DNA from: an uncultured Faecalibaculum sp.
GTDB taxonomy: Bacteria; Bacillota_I; Bacilli_A; Erysipelotrichales; Erysipelotrichaceae
Length of the DNA: 16,901 bases
NCBI RefSeq assembly: GCF_910588395.1
Contig: NZ_CAJUPA010000043.1
Span: forward strand, 1-16,901
Direction: 5' to 3'
Positions 15,472 through 16,901 of this stretch are shown here, piece after piece; within the stretch, counting starts at the first letter, position 1, and the number at the start of each line of letters is the position of its first letter. The notes below the pieces were generated by a model that was not told the origin of the DNA, made no database searches, and saw nothing but the letters and a program-made list of their open reading frames with translations. The position numbers and the translations under genes were made by a program.

Positions 15472-15517
15472 ACCAGGGTCCTCCTTCTGTTTCTCACAGG
15501 CATCCGCATCCGCGCAC

Positions 15518-15548
15518 CAGCCCCGAAGTCCGCAGAACCCCGGGGCTG
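15518..15548 (-). promoter_or_regulatory. Hairpin in the parE leader
   Basis: An 8-bp perfect stem, CAGCCCCG (15518-15525) with CGGGGCTG (15541-15548), with a 15-base loop, in the untranslated leader about 30 bases before the parE ribosome site. No T-tract follows, so it is not a terminator. Confidence 0.5.
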
Positions 15549-15555
15549 ATACGAC

Positions 15556-15595
15556 AAAAAGCCGGATGCCGCACGTTTGTACATTATATCCGGCT
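15556..15595 (-). terminator. Terminator-like inverted repeat overlapping the parE promoter
   Basis: AGCCGGAT (15560-15567) and ATCCGGCT (15588-15595) form an 8-bp stem with a 20-base loop; on the minus strand TTTTT follows. The upstream arm lies between the parE -35 and -10, so a transcript started at that promoter would lack it. It could end transcription arriving from upstream on the minus strand, or be a DNA operator. Confidence 0.5.
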
Positions 15596-15611
15596 CCCGG
15601 AAAAAATTCAA
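15583..15611 (-). promoter_or_regulatory. Promoter of the parE-parC-DMT operon
   Basis: On the minus strand TTGAAT (15606-15611), a 17-base spacer, and a perfect TATAAT (15583-15588). The start site is expected near 15576, giving a leader of about 105 bases. This is the best promoter match in the window. Confidence 0.75.
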
Positions 15612-15814
15612 AACATAATATTCACAATTCGTGGAATCTGCTGCAGCGCCGGCGGTCTTTGTGAAGCCGGATGATCCCGTCCAGGCACCAGGTGTGCAGC
15701 GGGCATCCGGGGCTCCATACAGTTCGGGCGCCGCCGTCACCTGTGGCTGCTGCCGGCGGCAAGGATTTCTGGCAAGGCACCGGGTAAGTGGTAAGATACT
15801 TGGGAGGTGAAAAC
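15612..15814. other. Intergenic region between parE promoter and plsY
   Basis: About 200 GC-rich bases between the divergent parE promoter and plsY, with no convincing gene. A possible extended -10 for plsY (TG-G-TAAGAT, 15789-15797) lies very close to the ribosome site GGGAGGTG (15802-15809), so it is doubtful. Apart from a few short GC-rich inverted repeats I see nothing. Confidence 0.5.
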
Positions 15815-16429
15815 ATGTATACAGCACTGTGCATTCTGCTGGGTTACCTGCTGGGATCGATTCCCTTTGCGCTGGTGATCGGCAAAGTCTTCTATAAAAC
15901 GGATGTCCGGCAGTTCGGTTCCGGCAATCTGGGCGGCTCCAACACCGGGCGGGTTCTGGGATCCAAAGCCGGGGCTGCAGTCATCGTTCTGGATGTTCTG
16001 AAAGTGGTTCTGGCCATGTGGATCGCATCCCACGTCTCCGCGGCGGCTGCCATCTGGACCGGTCTTGCCTGCTGCGTCGGTCACTGCTTTCCTCTCTTCG
16101 CCCATTTCAGGGGCGGCAAAGCCGTGGCCACTGCCTTCGGGTTTCTCATCGGCATCTCGGCTTTTGTCTTCCGGGATCCCTGGTTCTTCTTCGCACCCCT
16201 GCTCATGTTTGTGATCATGCTGTGGCTGTACAAATTTGTCTCCGTGGCCAGCATTGCCGCGATTCTGAGCTCCAGCCTGCTGATCACCGTGCGGTGCATG
16301 GGAACAGATCCCCAGAGCATCATGATCATCATCGCTTCCTGGCTCATGAGCATTCTCGTCATCTGGCGTCACTGGAAGAACATTCAGCGGGTGCGGGAGG
16401 GCAGCGAAACAGCCATCACATGGCTGTGA
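15815..16429 (+). CDS. plsY: Acyl-phosphate:glycerol-3-phosphate acyltransferase PlsY
   Basis: A 204-residue multi-span membrane enzyme that transfers the acyl group from acyl-phosphate to glycerol-3-phosphate, the first committed step of phospholipid synthesis. The three PlsY motifs are present: GSIPFALVIGK near the start (14-24), GSGNLGGSNTGRVLG (36-50) for substrate binding, and GHCFPLFAHFRGGKAVAT (89-106) with the catalytic-region histidine and the GGK loop. Asp60 and Lys63 fit the conserved D-LK. The ATG at 15815 is chosen over an in-frame GTG nine codons earlier because GGGAGGTG lies five bases before it. Its position divergent from parE-parC is common in Bacillota. It overlaps the next gene by ten bases. 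Confidence 0.96.
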   Translation: MYTALCILLGYLLGSIPFALVIGKVFYKTDVRQFGSGNLGGSNTGRVLGSKAGAAVIVLDVLKVVLAMWIASHVSAAAAIWTGLACCVGHCFPLFAHFRGGKAVATAFGFLIGISAFVFRDPWFFFAPLLMFVIMLWLYKFVSVASIAAILSSSLLITVRCMGTDPQSIMIIIASWLMSILVIWRHWKNIQRVREGSETAITWL

Positions 16430-16770
16430 TCGAGTCCGTCCGCTACTGCAGCCGGCAGGTGGTGATCAATGACACCAGCTGTCAGCCCGCTGCCAGCATC
16501 GAAGCCTGGATCAACGGTCTGTGCATTCTCCGGGGCTCCACCCTGGAAGGACGCCGGATGGCCTTCCGGCAGCTCACAGGCCAGAAACAGAAGATTCCGG
16601 TATATGTGGACGACGACACCATCCTGGTGCCGCTCCAGGCTGCCGGAGATCTGGACTGCTGCTGGCTCAACTGGGTCCTGCAGCCGGACAGAATTCCGGA
16701 CAAAACCAGCCGCAACATCCGCACCTTTCTGCGGATCATCCACAGTCCCAAGCCGCTCTGGACCAGCTGA
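16420..16770 (+). CDS. Short ComK-family protein
   Basis: A 116-residue protein resembling the middle of ComK, the transcription factor that switches on DNA-uptake competence. The match, from memory of Bacillus ComK, is GSTLEGRR (39-46) to its GSSYAGRK, KIPVYVD (58-64) to KPPIMVD, ILVPLQ (68-73) to IFLFPT, and CWLNW (81-85) to CGWISH. Bacillus ComK has about 192 residues; this one lacks the longer C-terminal part and may be a short family form or have lost DNA binding. It begins inside the end of plsY (ATG at 16420; GTG at 16426 in a GTGA overlap is an alternative), so it is probably coupled to plsY. No close ribosome site is visible. Confidence 0.75.
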   Translation: MAVIESVRYCSRQVVINDTSCQPAASIEAWINGLCILRGSTLEGRRMAFRQLTGQKQKIPVYVDDDTILVPLQAAGDLDCCWLNWVLQPDRIPDKTSRNIRTFLRIIHSPKPLWTS

Positions 16771-16806
16771 GCGCCTGCGGATACAGACAGAGGCATATAT
16801 TTGAAA

Positions 16807-16852
16807 CAGGGACATCCCGGCTGTGCATCAGCCAGGGATGTCCCTGTTTTTT
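16807..16852 (+). terminator. Strong intrinsic terminator after the plsY-comK-like operon
   Basis: A 12-bp perfect stem, CAGGGACATCCC (16807-16818) with GGGATGTCCCTG (16835-16846), enclosing a smaller GGCTG-TGCAT-CAGCC hairpin, then TTTTTT. It ends exactly where the candidate group II intron begins. Confidence 0.95.
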
Positions 16853-16901
16853 GTGTGCCCGGCATGGCACATATCTGGGTGGTGAAAGTCCACTATGGGA
16901 G
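16853..16901 (+). mobile_element. 5' end of a bacterial group II intron (cut by window edge)
   Basis: Directly after the terminator T-tract the sequence reads GTGTGCCCGGCATGGC and, a little later, GTGAAAGTCC. GTGYG is the conserved 5' boundary of group II introns, and the GTGTGCCC...GTGAAAGTCC pattern is what I remember from domain I of bacterial group II introns that encode reverse transcriptases. Class C group II introns are known to insert just downstream of intrinsic terminator hairpins, exactly the context seen. Only 49 bases are in the window, so the reverse transcriptase and 3' end are unseen and the class is inferred. Confidence 0.7.

Overview
The window looks like a core chromosomal segment of a low-to-mid GC Bacillota, most likely the Erysipelotrichia. 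The support is a divergent plsY / parE-parC arrangement, a short ComK-family protein, a YneF (UPF0154) protein, a DUF1292 protein, AGGAGG-type ribosome binding sites and many compact intrinsic terminators. The taxon is inferred from gene content and sequence style, not from a marker-gene search.

Left part (1-5570): a promoter at the extreme left fires out of the window. A 345-base gene-free stretch with three 13-bp tandem repeats precedes a hypothetical helical protein (DUF6155-like, +), which converges on a DUF1292 protein (-). A two-domain rubredoxin (+) converges on a PfoR/PTS_EIIC_2-type membrane protein (-). That gene is divergent from a DHA2-type MFS exporter (+), followed by a small acidic protein and a clean terminator.

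Middle part (5640-10123, all minus): a secreted NlpC/P60-type cell-wall hydrolase with a signal peptide, one choline/cell-wall-binding-like repeat and a long Pro/Glu linker carrying a 32-residue tandem duplication; two uncharacterised proteins; a 474-base gap ending in a terminator that faces the plus strand; a monofunctional GT51 peptidoglycan glycosyltransferase; and YneF.

Right part (10124-16901): an operon on the minus strand, parE-parC-DMT transporter, with a 4-bp overlap and then a 3-bp gap, driven by a near-consensus promoter. Divergent from it is plsY, overlapped by a short comK-like gene and closed by a strong terminator. Directly after that terminator's T-tract the sequence changes to what looks like the 5' end of a bacterial group II intron (GTGTGCCC...GTGAAAGTCC), cut by the window edge. 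This fits the habit of class C group II introns of inserting just after terminator hairpins and is the most interesting feature of the window.

The genes together cover chromosome decatenation (topoisomerase IV), phospholipid synthesis (PlsY), cell-wall building and remodelling (GT51, P60), efflux, and redox electron transfer. No complete novel defence system, CRISPR array, rRNA or tRNA was seen.
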